Shown here in pieces: positions 7,118 to 14,171 of a stretch of DNA of 25,752 bases. The notes beneath the pieces were generated by a model that was not told the origin of the DNA, did no database searches, and was given only the letters and a program-made list of their open reading frames with translations. Source of the stretch: Pelomonas sp036401055. GTDB taxonomy: Bacteria; Pseudomonadota; Gammaproteobacteria; Burkholderiales; Burkholderiaceae_C. Both the position numbers and the translations under genes were made by a program. Within the stretch, counting starts at the first letter, position 1; each line of letters begins with the position of its first letter. The DNA lies in assembly GCA_036401055.1 (NCBI GenBank), contig DASWWC010000199.1:1-25752 (forward strand), given 5' to 3'.

Positions 7118-8170
7118 ATGACGACCTCCCTCTTCGGCCTGCCCGAGCAAGCCGCCCATGAGCGCGTGCTGCTCGCCACCGACCCGGCCACCGGCCTCAA
7201 GGCCATCCTCGCCGTGCACAGCACCGCGCGTGGCCCCGCCTTCGGCGGCTGCCGGCTGTGGCACTACGACACCGAACTCGCCGCGCTGAACGACGCGTTG
7301 CGCCTCTCCCAAGGCATGAGCCTGAAGAACGCGCTGGCCGACCTGCCCTTCGGCGGCGGCAAGGCCGTCATCCTGAAGCCCGAAGGCGCCTTCGACCGCC
7401 CCGCCCTCTTCGCCGCCTTCGGCCGCGCGGTGCAGTCGCTGAACGGCGCCTACATCACCGCCGAGGACGTCGGCACCACCACCGCCGACATGCGCGGCAT
7501 GCAGGCCCACACCCCCTTCGTCAGCGGCATCCCGCGCGAAGGCGCGTTCGGCGGCGACCCCAGCCCCAAGACGGCCTGGGGCGTGTTCGTCTCCATCCAG
7601 GCCGGCGTGCGGCTGGTGCTGGGCCGGGCGTCGCTGGACGGCGTGCGCGTCGCGCTGCAGGGCCTGGGCGCGGTGGGCTGGCACCTGACCGAGTTCCTGC
7701 ACCGGGCCGGCGCGAAGCTGGTGGTGGCCGATGTGGACGCGACCAAGGTCGAGCGCGCGGTCGCGCAGTTCGGCGCTCAGGCCGTGCCCGTGGGCGAGAT
7801 CCTGAACGCCGACGTGGACGTGCTGGCGCCTTGTGCGCTGGGCGCGTCGCTGAACGAGCAGACCGTGCCGGCCATCCGTGCCCGCCTGATCGCCGGCGCC
7901 GCCAACAACCAGCTCGCCACGCCCACCGACGGCGACGCGCTGCAGCGCCGCGGCATCTGCTACCTGCCCGACTACCTGGTGAACGCTGGCGGCATCATCA
8001 GCGTCGCACGCGAGTACCGCGGCGAGGGTGAGGAAACCGCCGTGATGGCCGAGGTCAGCAAGATCGCCGAGCGCGTGGAAGAACTGCTGCAACGCGTGCA
8101 GGTCGCCGACTCGACGCCGGCCCGCGTGGCCGACGACTGGGCGCGCAGCAAGCTGCTCAGGCCGGCCTGA
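7118..8170 (+). CDS. Leu/Phe/Val (Glu) dehydrogenase-family amino acid dehydrogenase
   Basis: 350 residues, the usual leucine-dehydrogenase length. The family reversibly deaminates branched or aromatic amino acids to 2-keto acids with NAD. Substrate and catalytic residues are present: Lys70 in MSLKNA, Lys82 in PFGGGKAVI and Asp117 in AEDVGTT. The NAD loop GLGAVG is at 182-187, followed by V-A-D-V-D. The C-terminal GAANNQL and YLPDYLVNAGGII segments are also typical. ATG 7118 is chosen; an in-frame TTG at 7085 sits inside the preceding hairpin. Specificity among Leu, Val, Phe and Trp cannot be read from the sequence. The liv transporter nearby makes a branched-chain substrate plausible. Confidence 0.9.
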   Translation: MTTSLFGLPEQAAHERVLLATDPATGLKAILAVHSTARGPAFGGCRLWHYDTELAALNDALRLSQGMSLKNALADLPFGGGKAVILKPEGAFDRPALFAAFGRAVQSLNGAYITAEDVGTTTADMRGMQAHTPFVSGIPREGAFGGDPSPKTAWGVFVSIQAGVRLVLGRASLDGVRVALQGLGAVGWHLTEFLHRAGAKLVVADVDATKVERAVAQFGAQAVPVGEILNADVDVLAPCALGASLNEQTVPAIRARLIAGAANNQLATPTDGDALQRRGICYLPDYLVNAGGIISVAREYRGEGEETAVMAEVSKIAERVEELLQRVQVADSTPARVADDWARSKLLRPA

Positions 8171-8221
8171 GCGGCACCGGGGCCGAGCCGCCCGGGACGG
8201 GTTCCAGCCCTAGACTTGCGC

Positions 8222-9883
8222 ATGCCTTGTGATCGCGTGCTGGTCATCGGCGGCTACGGCTTCTTCGGCCGCCGCCTCGTGCAGCGACTGTCCCGCCAGC
8301 ACGGCCTACAGGTCATCGTGGCCGGCCGGTCGCTGGCGCGCGGTCAGGCGCTGAAGGACGAACTGCAATCGCAGGCCAGCGCCCGGCTGGACTGTGCCGC
8401 GCTGGACCTGAACTCGCCGGCCTTCGCGGCGGACCTTGCGAAGCTGGCACCCGGCGTGGTGATCCACACGTCGGGGCCCTTCCAGGGTCAGGACTACCGC
8501 GTGGCGCATGCCTGCATCGCCGCCGGGGCTCACTACATCGACCTGGCCGACGGCCGCGAGTTCGTGGCCGGTATCGCCAGCCTGGATCACGCCGCCCGCG
8601 CCCGCGGCGTCGCCGTCATCAGCGGCGCCAGTTCCGTGCCGGCGCTCTCCAGCGCGGCCGCGGACGGACTGGCACGCAGCCTCGCACGCGTCGATCACAT
8701 CGACATCGGCATCAGCCCGGGCAACCGTACCGAGCGCGGCCTCGCCACGGTGCGCGCCATCCTCGGCTACTGCGGCAAGGCGCTGCCCTCGGTGGCCGGG
8801 CGCCCACGTTTTGGCTGGAGCGGCAGCTGGCGCCACCACTATCCGGCACCCGTAGGCAGCCGGCTACTGTCGCCCTGCGACGTGCCCGATCTCACGTTGC
8901 TGCCCGGCCGCTATCCGGGGCAACCGGCGGTGCGCTTCGGCGCCGGCCTCGAATTGACGCTGCTCCACCGCGGCATGAACACCATGGCGCGCCTGACCCG
9001 CCTCGGCCTCGTTGCCGACTGGTCTCGCCACGCCAGGCTGCTCAAGCGGGCAGCTGACGGGTTCAGGCACCTGGGGACGGATGCAGGCGCCATGCACGTC
9101 AGTGTGAGTGGCATCACGCCCGGTGGACACCAGCGCAGTGCAACCTGGCAACTCGTCGCCACCCATGGCGACGGGCCTTTCGTGCCGACGCTCGCCGCAG
9201 CAGCCCTGGTTCGCAAGTTCCAGCATGGCAGTGCTGCGCTGATCGGCGCCCAGCCCTGCGTCGGTCTGCTGTCGCTACCGGATTTCGCCAGAGAATCCGA
9301 GGGACTGCACATCGACATGACCGAAGCACCCGCCGCCGATCACCTCAGCCTCTACGAGCGCGTGCTGGGCTCCGGCTACGCGCAGCTGCCCGCTGCCGTG
9401 AGGCGCTTTCACCGACTCAGCGGCCGCCACACGCTGCACGGCGAGGTGCACACCCTGGCCCCGGCATCCATCCCCGCCCGACTGCTCGCTCTGTGCCTGG
9501 GAACGCCACGGCGCGCCGGCACCGGCCCACTGCGCTTCGTGCTTGACGCGTCGCCCGAGACCGAAGACTGGACGCGCCATTTCCCGACTCAGAGGATGAC
9601 ATCGCGCATGCGGCTGGTGTCCGGCAGCATCCAGGAAAAACTGGGGGCCGCACGCCTGACCTTTGGCCTGAGCGTCGCCGACGGCGCGCTACGCATGGAG
9701 CTGCTGGGCCTGCGGTTCCTGGGCGTGCCCTGCCCCCGCTGGCTGATGCCGCGCATCGTCGCAGAGGAAACGGGGCAGCAAGAGCGGCTGCATTTCCGGG
9801 TCGCCGCCAGCCTGCCGCTGCTGGGCACCGTCGCCGGCTACCACGGCCATCTCGATCTCGGCCGCGACGAGGCACGGCGTTGA
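8222..9883 (+). CDS. Saccharopine dehydrogenase-like NAD(P)-binding protein with C-terminal DUF4166
   Basis: 553 residues. An N-terminal Rossmann domain has G-G-Y-G-F-F-G (VLVIGGYGFFGRRL, residues 7-20) and TSGPFQGQDYRVAHACIAAGAHYIDLADG, both typical of saccharopine dehydrogenase-like oxidoreductases. The last third (about 385-550, with SGRHTLHGEVHTL and HFPTQRMTSRM) looks like DUF4166. Substrate and role are unknown; such proteins are not lysine-pathway enzymes by default. ATG 8222 gives a direct start of the Rossmann strand; a TTG two codons upstream is possible. Its TGA stop overlaps the start of the DCC protein (TTGA), implying translational coupling. Confidence 0.8.
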   Translation: MPCDRVLVIGGYGFFGRRLVQRLSRQHGLQVIVAGRSLARGQALKDELQSQASARLDCAALDLNSPAFAADLAKLAPGVVIHTSGPFQGQDYRVAHACIAAGAHYIDLADGREFVAGIASLDHAARARGVAVISGASSVPALSSAAADGLARSLARVDHIDIGISPGNRTERGLATVRAILGYCGKALPSVAGRPRFGWSGSWRHHYPAPVGSRLLSPCDVPDLTLLPGRYPGQPAVRFGAGLELTLLHRGMNTMARLTRLGLVADWSRHARLLKRAADGFRHLGTDAGAMHVSVSGITPGGHQRSATWQLVATHGDGPFVPTLAAAALVRKFQHGSAALIGAQPCVGLLSLPDFARESEGLHIDMTEAPAADHLSLYERVLGSGYAQLPAAVRRFHRLSGRHTLHGEVHTLAPASIPARLLALCLGTPRRAGTGPLRFVLDASPETEDWTRHFPTQRMTSRMRLVSGSIQEKLGAARLTFGLSVADGALRMELLGLRFLGVPCPRWLMPRIVAEETGQQERLHFRVAASLPLLGTVAGYHGHLDLGRDEARR

Positions 9884-10269
9884 TCGTCGTCTTCGACGCC
9901 CAGTGCCTGCTCTGCAACGGCTGGGTGCAGTTCATCCTGCGCCATGACCGCGGTGCGCGCTTGCGCTTCGCCTCCATGCAAGGCGAGGCGGGGCGGCAAC
10001 TGCTTGCGGCGCATGGCCTGCAGCCGCAAGGCTTGCAGACGCTGCTGCTGGTGGACGGCCCGCGCAGCTGGCAGCACACCGCAGCCATCCTGCGCGTGCT
10101 TCATGCGCTGGGTTGGCCATGGCGCTTGGCATGGGTCGGCTGGTTGATCCCTGCGATCGTCAGAGACCCGCTGTACCGGTTGCTCGCCAGGAACCGCTAC
10201 CGGCTGTTTGGCCGGGCAGACACCTGCATCCTGCCGCCGCCAGACCACGCGGCGCGGTTCCTCGACTGA
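9880..10269 (+). CDS. DCC-family (DUF393) thiol-disulfide oxidoreductase-like protein
   Basis: 129 residues. The family motif D-x-x-C-x-x-C is at residues 6-12 (VFDAQCLLCNGWVQF, Cys9 and Cys12). The C-terminal RDPLYRLLARNRYRLFG segment (two basic arms around YR) is characteristic of DUF393 proteins. The start is the TTG at 9880 within TTGA, overlapping the upstream stop codon; no later start keeps the motif. Biochemical function of the family is unproven despite the name. Linkage to the DUF4166 protein suggests a shared process. Confidence 0.82.
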   Translation: MIVVFDAQCLLCNGWVQFILRHDRGARLRFASMQGEAGRQLLAAHGLQPQGLQTLLLVDGPRSWQHTAAILRVLHALGWPWRLAWVGWLIPAIVRDPLYRLLARNRYRLFGRADTCILPPPDHAARFLD

Positions 10270-10277
10270 CGATGCAA

Positions 10278-10300
10278 AACGCCCGGCACTGCCGGGCGTT
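10278..10300. terminator. Bidirectional terminator between DCC gene and livF
   Basis: AACGCCCGGC (10278-10287), loop ACT, GCCGGGCGTT (10291-10300): a perfect 10-bp stem between two convergent genes. Read on the minus strand the stem runs into TTTT, a proper U-tract for the liv operon. The plus-strand tail is weaker (GTTGCTTGG). Confidence 0.8.
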
Positions 10301-10325
10301 GCTTGGGGCGCGGCGCGCGACCCGC

Positions 10326-11048
10326 CTACTCGCCGAGGTACGCAGCGCGCACCTTGGGGTCGTTGAGCAGCGCACTGCCCTCGCCTTCCATGGTGACCTC
10401 GCCGGACTCCATCACATAGCCCCGGTTGGCCAGCTGCAGCGCGCGGCTGGCGTTCTGCTCGACCAGCAGCACCGTCACACCCTGCTGGTGGATGTCGTTC
10501 ACGACCTCGAAGATCTTGTCCACCATGATGGGCGACAGGCCCATGGACGGCTCGTCCAGCAGCAGCACCTTGGGGCGCGCCATCAGCGCGCGGCCCATTG
10601 CCAGCATCTGCTGCTCGCCACCCGACATCGTGCCGGCCAGCTGCTTGGCGCGCTCCTTCAGCCGCGGGAACAGGCCGAAGACCTTGTCCATGTCGGCGTT
10701 GATCTCGCCGTCGTTGCGGTTGTAGGCGCCCATCTGCAGGTTCTCGACGATGGTCATGCGCGTGAACGTGCCGCGGCCCTCGGGCACCATCACCAGGCCT
10801 TGCTTGGCCAGGTCCCAGGCGCCCTGGCCCTTGATGGCCTTGCCCAGGTACTCCACGCTGCCGGCCGCCACCGGCTGCAGGCCGGTGATGGCCTTCAGCG
10901 TGGTGGTCTTGCCCGCGCCGTTGGCGCCGATCAGCGACACCAGTTCGCCCTCGCGCACCTCGAAGTTCACGCCCTTGACGGCCTGGATGCCGCCGTAGGC
11001 CACCTTCAGGCCGCTGACCTTGAGCAGGGTTTGCTTTGCTTCTGCCAT
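10326..11048 (-). CDS. livF: Branched-chain amino acid ABC transporter ATP-binding protein LivF
   Basis: 240 residues, usual LivF size. Walker A GANGAGKT (41-48), ABC signature MSGGEQ (141-146), Walker B VLLLDEP (161-167) and the switch His region VLLVEQNASRAL are all present. With LivG it forms the cytoplasmic ATPase pair of a LIV-I/HAAT-type importer. The ATG at 11048 has GGGGAG about 8 nt upstream. It lies 14 nt after livG and is the last gene of livHMGF, ending before a terminator hairpin. Confidence 0.94.
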   Translation of the reverse strand: MAEAKQTLLKVSGLKVAYGGIQAVKGVNFEVREGELVSLIGANGAGKTTTLKAITGLQPVAAGSVEYLGKAIKGQGAWDLAKQGLVMVPEGRGTFTRMTIVENLQMGAYNRNDGEINADMDKVFGLFPRLKERAKQLAGTMSGGEQQMLAMGRALMARPKVLLLDEPSMGLSPIMVDKIFEVVNDIHQQGVTVLLVEQNASRALQLANRGYVMESGEVTMEGEGSALLNDPKVRAAYLGE

Positions 11049-11062
11049 ATCTCGCTCCCCGC

Positions 11063-11848
11063 TCAGTGCGCCTTGTGACCGGCGCCCAGGTAGGCCTCAA
11101 TCACCTTCTCGTTGTTCTGCACCTCGGCCGGCGTGCCTTCGGCGATCTGCTTGCCGTAGTCCAGCACGGTCACGCGGTCGCACAGGCCCATGACCAGCTT
11201 CACGTCATGCTCGATCAGCAGGATGGTGCGGCCGTCGTTGCGGATGCGGTCGATCAGCTCGCGCAGCACGACCTTCTCGGTCGCGTTCATGCCGGCGGCG
11301 GGCTCGTCCAGCGCGATGAGCTGCGGGTCGGTGGCGAGTGCGCGGGCGATCTCCAGCCGGCGCTGGTCGCCGTAGCTCAAGGTGCGGGCCTTGTACTCGG
11401 CGTACTTGCCGATGCCGACGTAGTCCAGCAGTTCCTGGGCACGCGCCTTGATGGCGGCCTCCTCGGCCTTGAAGCCCGGCGTGCGGAACACCGCCCCGAA
11501 CAGGCCGGACTTGGTGCGGATGTGGCGCCCCACCATGACGTTCTCGATGGCCGTCATGTCGGCGAACAGCCGGATGTTCTGGAAGGTGCGCGCGATGCCG
11601 GCCTTCGCGACCTGGTGCACGGCCTGCGGCGTGTAGGGCGTGCCGCCTAGCGAGAAGCTGCCGCCGTCGGGCGTGTACAGGCCGGTGATGACGTTGAAGA
11701 AGGTCGTCTTGCCGGCGCCGTTGGGGCCGATGAGGCCGTACACCTGGCCACGCTGGATCTGGATGCCGACGTCGGACAGGGCCTGCACGCCGCCGAAGCG
11801 CTTGGACGCGCCGCTGACGTTGAGGACGATGTTGTCGTGGGTACTCAT
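11063..11848 (-). CDS. livG: Branched-chain amino acid ABC transporter ATP-binding protein LivG
   Basis: 261 residues. Walker A GPNGAGKT (41-48), signature LSYGDQ (157-162), Walker B LIALDEP (177-183) and the LivG hallmark PAAGMN after Walker B are visible. The C-terminal A-x-V-Q-x-N-x-x-V-I-x-A-Y-L-G tail is typical of the family. ATG 11848 is chosen for its GGGGGAG ribosome-binding site; the in-frame extension to 11908 reads into livM. Second ATPase of the transporter; 14-nt gaps on both sides. Confidence 0.94.
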   Translation of the reverse strand: MSTHDNIVLNVSGASKRFGGVQALSDVGIQIQRGQVYGLIGPNGAGKTTFFNVITGLYTPDGGSFSLGGTPYTPQAVHQVAKAGIARTFQNIRLFADMTAIENVMVGRHIRTKSGLFGAVFRTPGFKAEEAAIKARAQELLDYVGIGKYAEYKARTLSYGDQRRLEIARALATDPQLIALDEPAAGMNATEKVVLRELIDRIRNDGRTILLIEHDVKLVMGLCDRVTVLDYGKQIAEGTPAEVQNNEKVIEAYLGAGHKAH

Positions 11849-11862
11849 GTCGCTGCTCCCCC

Positions 11863-12942
11863 TCACTTGGCCGCAGGGGCGGATTTGCCGTGCTCCGGCG
11901 CGGGCCACAGGCCGCGCGGGCGGATCAGCATGATGGTGATCATGGCCAGCGCGACCAGCAGCTGGCGCAGGATGGACGCGTCGATGCGGCCATCGGTCAT
12001 GTTCTGGATGTCGCCGGCGACGTAGCGCAGCACCTCGGGCAGCGCCGCCAGCATCAGCGCGCCCAGGATGACGCCGGGGATGTGGCCGATGCCGCCCAGC
12101 ACCACCATGGCGACGATCATGACCGACTCCTGCAGGCTGAAGGACTCGGGCGACACGAAGCCCTGGAAGCTCGCGAACATCGCGCCGGCCACGCCGCCGA
12201 AGGTGGCGCCCATGCCGAAGGCCAGCAGCTTCAGGTTGCGGGTGTTGATGCCCATGGCCTTGGCGGCGATCTCGTCCTCGCGGATGGCCATCCAGGCGCG
12301 GCCGATGCGCGACTGCTCCAGGCGGTAGCAGATCACCACGCTGCCGATCACCAGCGCCAGGAACAGGTAGTAGTACAGCGTCACCGACGGCAGCGTGTAG
12401 TCGCCGATCTGCAGCGACTTGCCCAGGTTGATGCCGAAGAAGTGGAAGGAGTCGATCTGGCCGATGCCGCGCGGGCCGTTGGTCACGTTGACCGGGTGCT
12501 CCAGGTTGTTCAGGAACACGCGGATGATCTCGCCGAAGCCCAGCGTCACGATGGCCAGGTAGTCGCCGCGCAGCTTCAGCGTGGGCGCGCCCAGCACGAC
12601 GCCGAACAGCGCCGCCACACCCGCGGCGAGCGGGATGATGAACCAGATCGGCGAGTGCAGACCGTTCGGGAACGCGGCCTTGAAGGCCTCGAAGTTCTCG
12701 CTGAGGTGCGGGCTGGCCATCAGCGCGAACAGGTAGGACCCGACCGCGTAGAAGGCCACATAGCCCAGGTCCAGCAGGCCGGCGTAGCCGACCACGATGT
12801 TCAGGCCCAGTGCCAGCAGCACGTACAGCAGCGCCAGGTCGATGATGCGCACCGGGCCGCTGCCGAACTGCTGCGCGAACAGCGGCACGACCATCAGGCC
12901 CACGGCCGCGAGCAGGAAGGTGATGAGTTTCTTGGCTTGCAT
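11863..12942 (-). CDS. livM: Branched-chain amino acid ABC transporter permease LivM
   Basis: 359 residues with eight or more hydrophobic segments. The conserved segments GLNIVVGYAGLLDLGYVAF and LRGDYLAIVTLGFGEIIRV are hallmarks of LivM. It is one of the two inner-membrane permeases of the importer. The ATG at 12942 follows GAGGAGA at good spacing; a TTG at 12957 overlaps that ribosome-binding site and is rejected. It is 11 nt downstream of livH. Confidence 0.94.
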   Translation of the reverse strand: MQAKKLITFLLAAVGLMVVPLFAQQFGSGPVRIIDLALLYVLLALGLNIVVGYAGLLDLGYVAFYAVGSYLFALMASPHLSENFEAFKAAFPNGLHSPIWFIIPLAAGVAALFGVVLGAPTLKLRGDYLAIVTLGFGEIIRVFLNNLEHPVNVTNGPRGIGQIDSFHFFGINLGKSLQIGDYTLPSVTLYYYLFLALVIGSVVICYRLEQSRIGRAWMAIREDEIAAKAMGINTRNLKLLAFGMGATFGGVAGAMFASFQGFVSPESFSLQESVMIVAMVVLGGIGHIPGVILGALMLAALPEVLRYVAGDIQNMTDGRIDASILRQLLVALAMITIMLIRPRGLWPAPEHGKSAPAAK

Positions 12943-12953
12943 GGTGTTTCTCC

Positions 12954-13877
12954 TCAAGCCCGGTCAGCGACGCGCTCGCCCAGCAGGCCCGAGGGCCGCA
13001 GCGTCAGCACGAGGATGAGGGCCACGAAGGCGAAGATGTCGGCGTAGTGGCTGCCCAGCACGCCACCGGTCAGGTCGCCGAGGTAGCCGGCGCCGATGGC
13101 CTCGATGAGCCCCAGCAGCACGCCGCCCACCACCGCGCCGGCCAGGTTGCCGATGCCGCCGAGCACCGCGGCCGTGAAGGCTTTCAGGCCGGGCATGAAG
13201 CCCATGGTGTGCTGCACGGTGCCGTAGTTGGCCGCCCACATCAGGCCGGCCACGGCGGCCAGCGCGGCGCCGATGACGAAGGTGGTGGAGATGATGAAGT
13301 CGGGCTTCACGCCCATCAGGCCGGCCACGCGCGGGTTCTCGGCTGTGGCACGCATCGCACGGCCCAGCTTGGTGTAGTTCACCAGGTACATCAGCGCCGC
13401 CAGGATGCAGACCGTCAGGCCCAGGATCAGGCACTGCGTGACGGTGATGACCGGGCCGCCCAGGTCGAACGGGTCGGTGGGCAGCAACAGCGGGAAGGGC
13501 TTGGGGTTGGGCTTCCAGATGATCATGGCCAGCACCTGCAGCAGCAGCGACATGCCCATGGCCGTGATCAGCGGCGCCAGCCGCGGCGCGTTGCGCAGCG
13601 GCCGGTAGGCGATCTTCTCGACCGCGAAGTTCAGCGCCGCGCAGACCACCACCGCACAGGCCAGCGCGATCAGCATCAGCGCCCAGCCCGGCAGGCCGGC
13701 GTCGGCCAGCAGCGTGACCACGGTCCAGCTGACCATGGCGCCCACCATCAGGATCTCGCCGTGCGCGAAGTTGATGAGGTTGATGATGCCGTAGACCATC
13801 GTGTAGCCCAGTGCGACGAGGGCGTACATGCTCCCCAGCACCAGGCCGTTGATGATCTGTTGAATCAGAGTCTCCAT
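12954..13877 (-). CDS. livH: Branched-chain amino acid ABC transporter permease LivH
   Basis: 307 residues (E. coli LivH is about 308). The N-terminal QQIINGLVLGSMYALVALGY and NFAHGEILMVGAM are signature LivH sequences, with multiple membrane helices. It heads the livHMGF operon. The ATG at 13877 is preceded by TGGAGCCC. A strong sigma54-type promoter lies 57-71 bp upstream, so expression is probably controlled by a sigma54 activator; the adjacent divergent two-component system is the best candidate. No livJ/livK binding-protein gene is present on either side. Confidence 0.94.
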   Translation of the reverse strand: METLIQQIINGLVLGSMYALVALGYTMVYGIINLINFAHGEILMVGAMVSWTVVTLLADAGLPGWALMLIALACAVVVCAALNFAVEKIAYRPLRNAPRLAPLITAMGMSLLLQVLAMIIWKPNPKPFPLLLPTDPFDLGGPVITVTQCLILGLTVCILAALMYLVNYTKLGRAMRATAENPRVAGLMGVKPDFIISTTFVIGAALAAVAGLMWAANYGTVQHTMGFMPGLKAFTAAVLGGIGNLAGAVVGGVLLGLIEAIGAGYLGDLTGGVLGSHYADIFAFVALILVLTLRPSGLLGERVADRA

Positions 13878-13899
13878 GAGGGCTCCAGAAAATTTATGG

Positions 13900-13914
13900 G
13901 GCGCAGCATGCGCC
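13900..13914 (-). promoter_or_regulatory. Leader hairpin upstream of livH
   Basis: GGCGCA and TGCGCC flank a 3-nt loop, 23-37 bp upstream of the livH ATG and just downstream of the predicted sigma54 transcription start (near 13922). It would form a short stable hairpin in the liv mRNA leader; role unknown. Confidence 0.35.
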
Positions 13915-13933
13915 ACGCGACAGCGCAGAGATC

Positions 13934-13948
13934 GCAACCCTCGTGCCA
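13934..13948 (-). promoter_or_regulatory. Sigma54 (-24/-12) promoter for livHMGF
   Basis: Read on the minus strand: TGGCACGAGGGTTGC, that is TGGCAC-N5-TTGC, matching the sigma54 consensus at the -24 GG and -12 GC with exact spacing and also preceded by T and followed after CAC by G. The predicted start is about 13922, giving a leader of roughly 45 nt before the livH ATG at 13877. A sigma54-type activator gene lies on the other side of the same intergenic region. Confidence 0.8.
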
Positions 13949-13974
13949 ATCGGCCGGTTTCAAGGGTATTCACC

Positions 13975-13991
13975 GACCGTCTGAAACGGTC
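13975..13991. promoter_or_regulatory. Dyad GACCGT-N5-ACGGTC upstream of the sigma54 promoter
   Basis: Perfect 6-bp inverted repeat (13975-13980 and 13986-13991), centred about 60 bp upstream of the predicted liv transcription start. It could be an operator or accessory site. It is unlike the two downstream-facing dyads at 14060-14104. Confidence 0.35.
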
Positions 13992-14059
13992 TGGCGTTTG
14001 ATCCGTCCCACGCCATCGGTCAAGGTCGGATTTCACGAGTGTCGACCCACCCCCGGTGG

Positions 14060-14104
14060 GCGGAAATCCGCACAAACCGCACGCAGCTCGGGCGGCTTTC
14101 CGCC
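14060..14104. promoter_or_regulatory. Two related dyads, candidate enhancer sites for the sigma54 activator
   Basis: GCGGA-AA-TCCGC (14060-14071) and GGCGG-CTTT-CCGCC (14091-14104) share the GGGCGG...TCCGC pattern. Their centres are about 32 bp apart, close to three helical turns. They sit about 143 and 175 bp upstream of the predicted liv start, the usual range for upstream activating sites of NtrC/DctD-type regulators, and 70-110 bp before the sensor kinase gene. Assignment to this regulator is inference. Confidence 0.45.
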
Positions 14105-14171
14105 AGTCTTGAAAAAACCGCAAGCCTGCCCGCCGCGGCGCTCCACACATGGGCACACTGACGCCCTCGCC

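Noticed and set aside
5225..8092. A 955-codon open frame on the minus strand opposite three genes
   Set aside because: It is antisense to the reductase, dioxygenase and dehydrogenase genes, all with intact family motifs. Its composition (His, Gln, Ala, Gly, Val-rich runs) is the usual shadow of GC-rich coding DNA. No motif or ribosome-binding site.
11890..13047. 385-codon plus-strand open frame opposite livM
   Set aside because: Antisense shadow (Gln/His/Arg/Ala-rich) of a clear permease gene; no family features.
13047..14171. In-frame 375-codon upstream extension of the sensor kinase
   Set aside because: It lies antisense to livH and across the promoter region and has shadow composition. 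The kinase has a natural start at 14172 before its first membrane helix.
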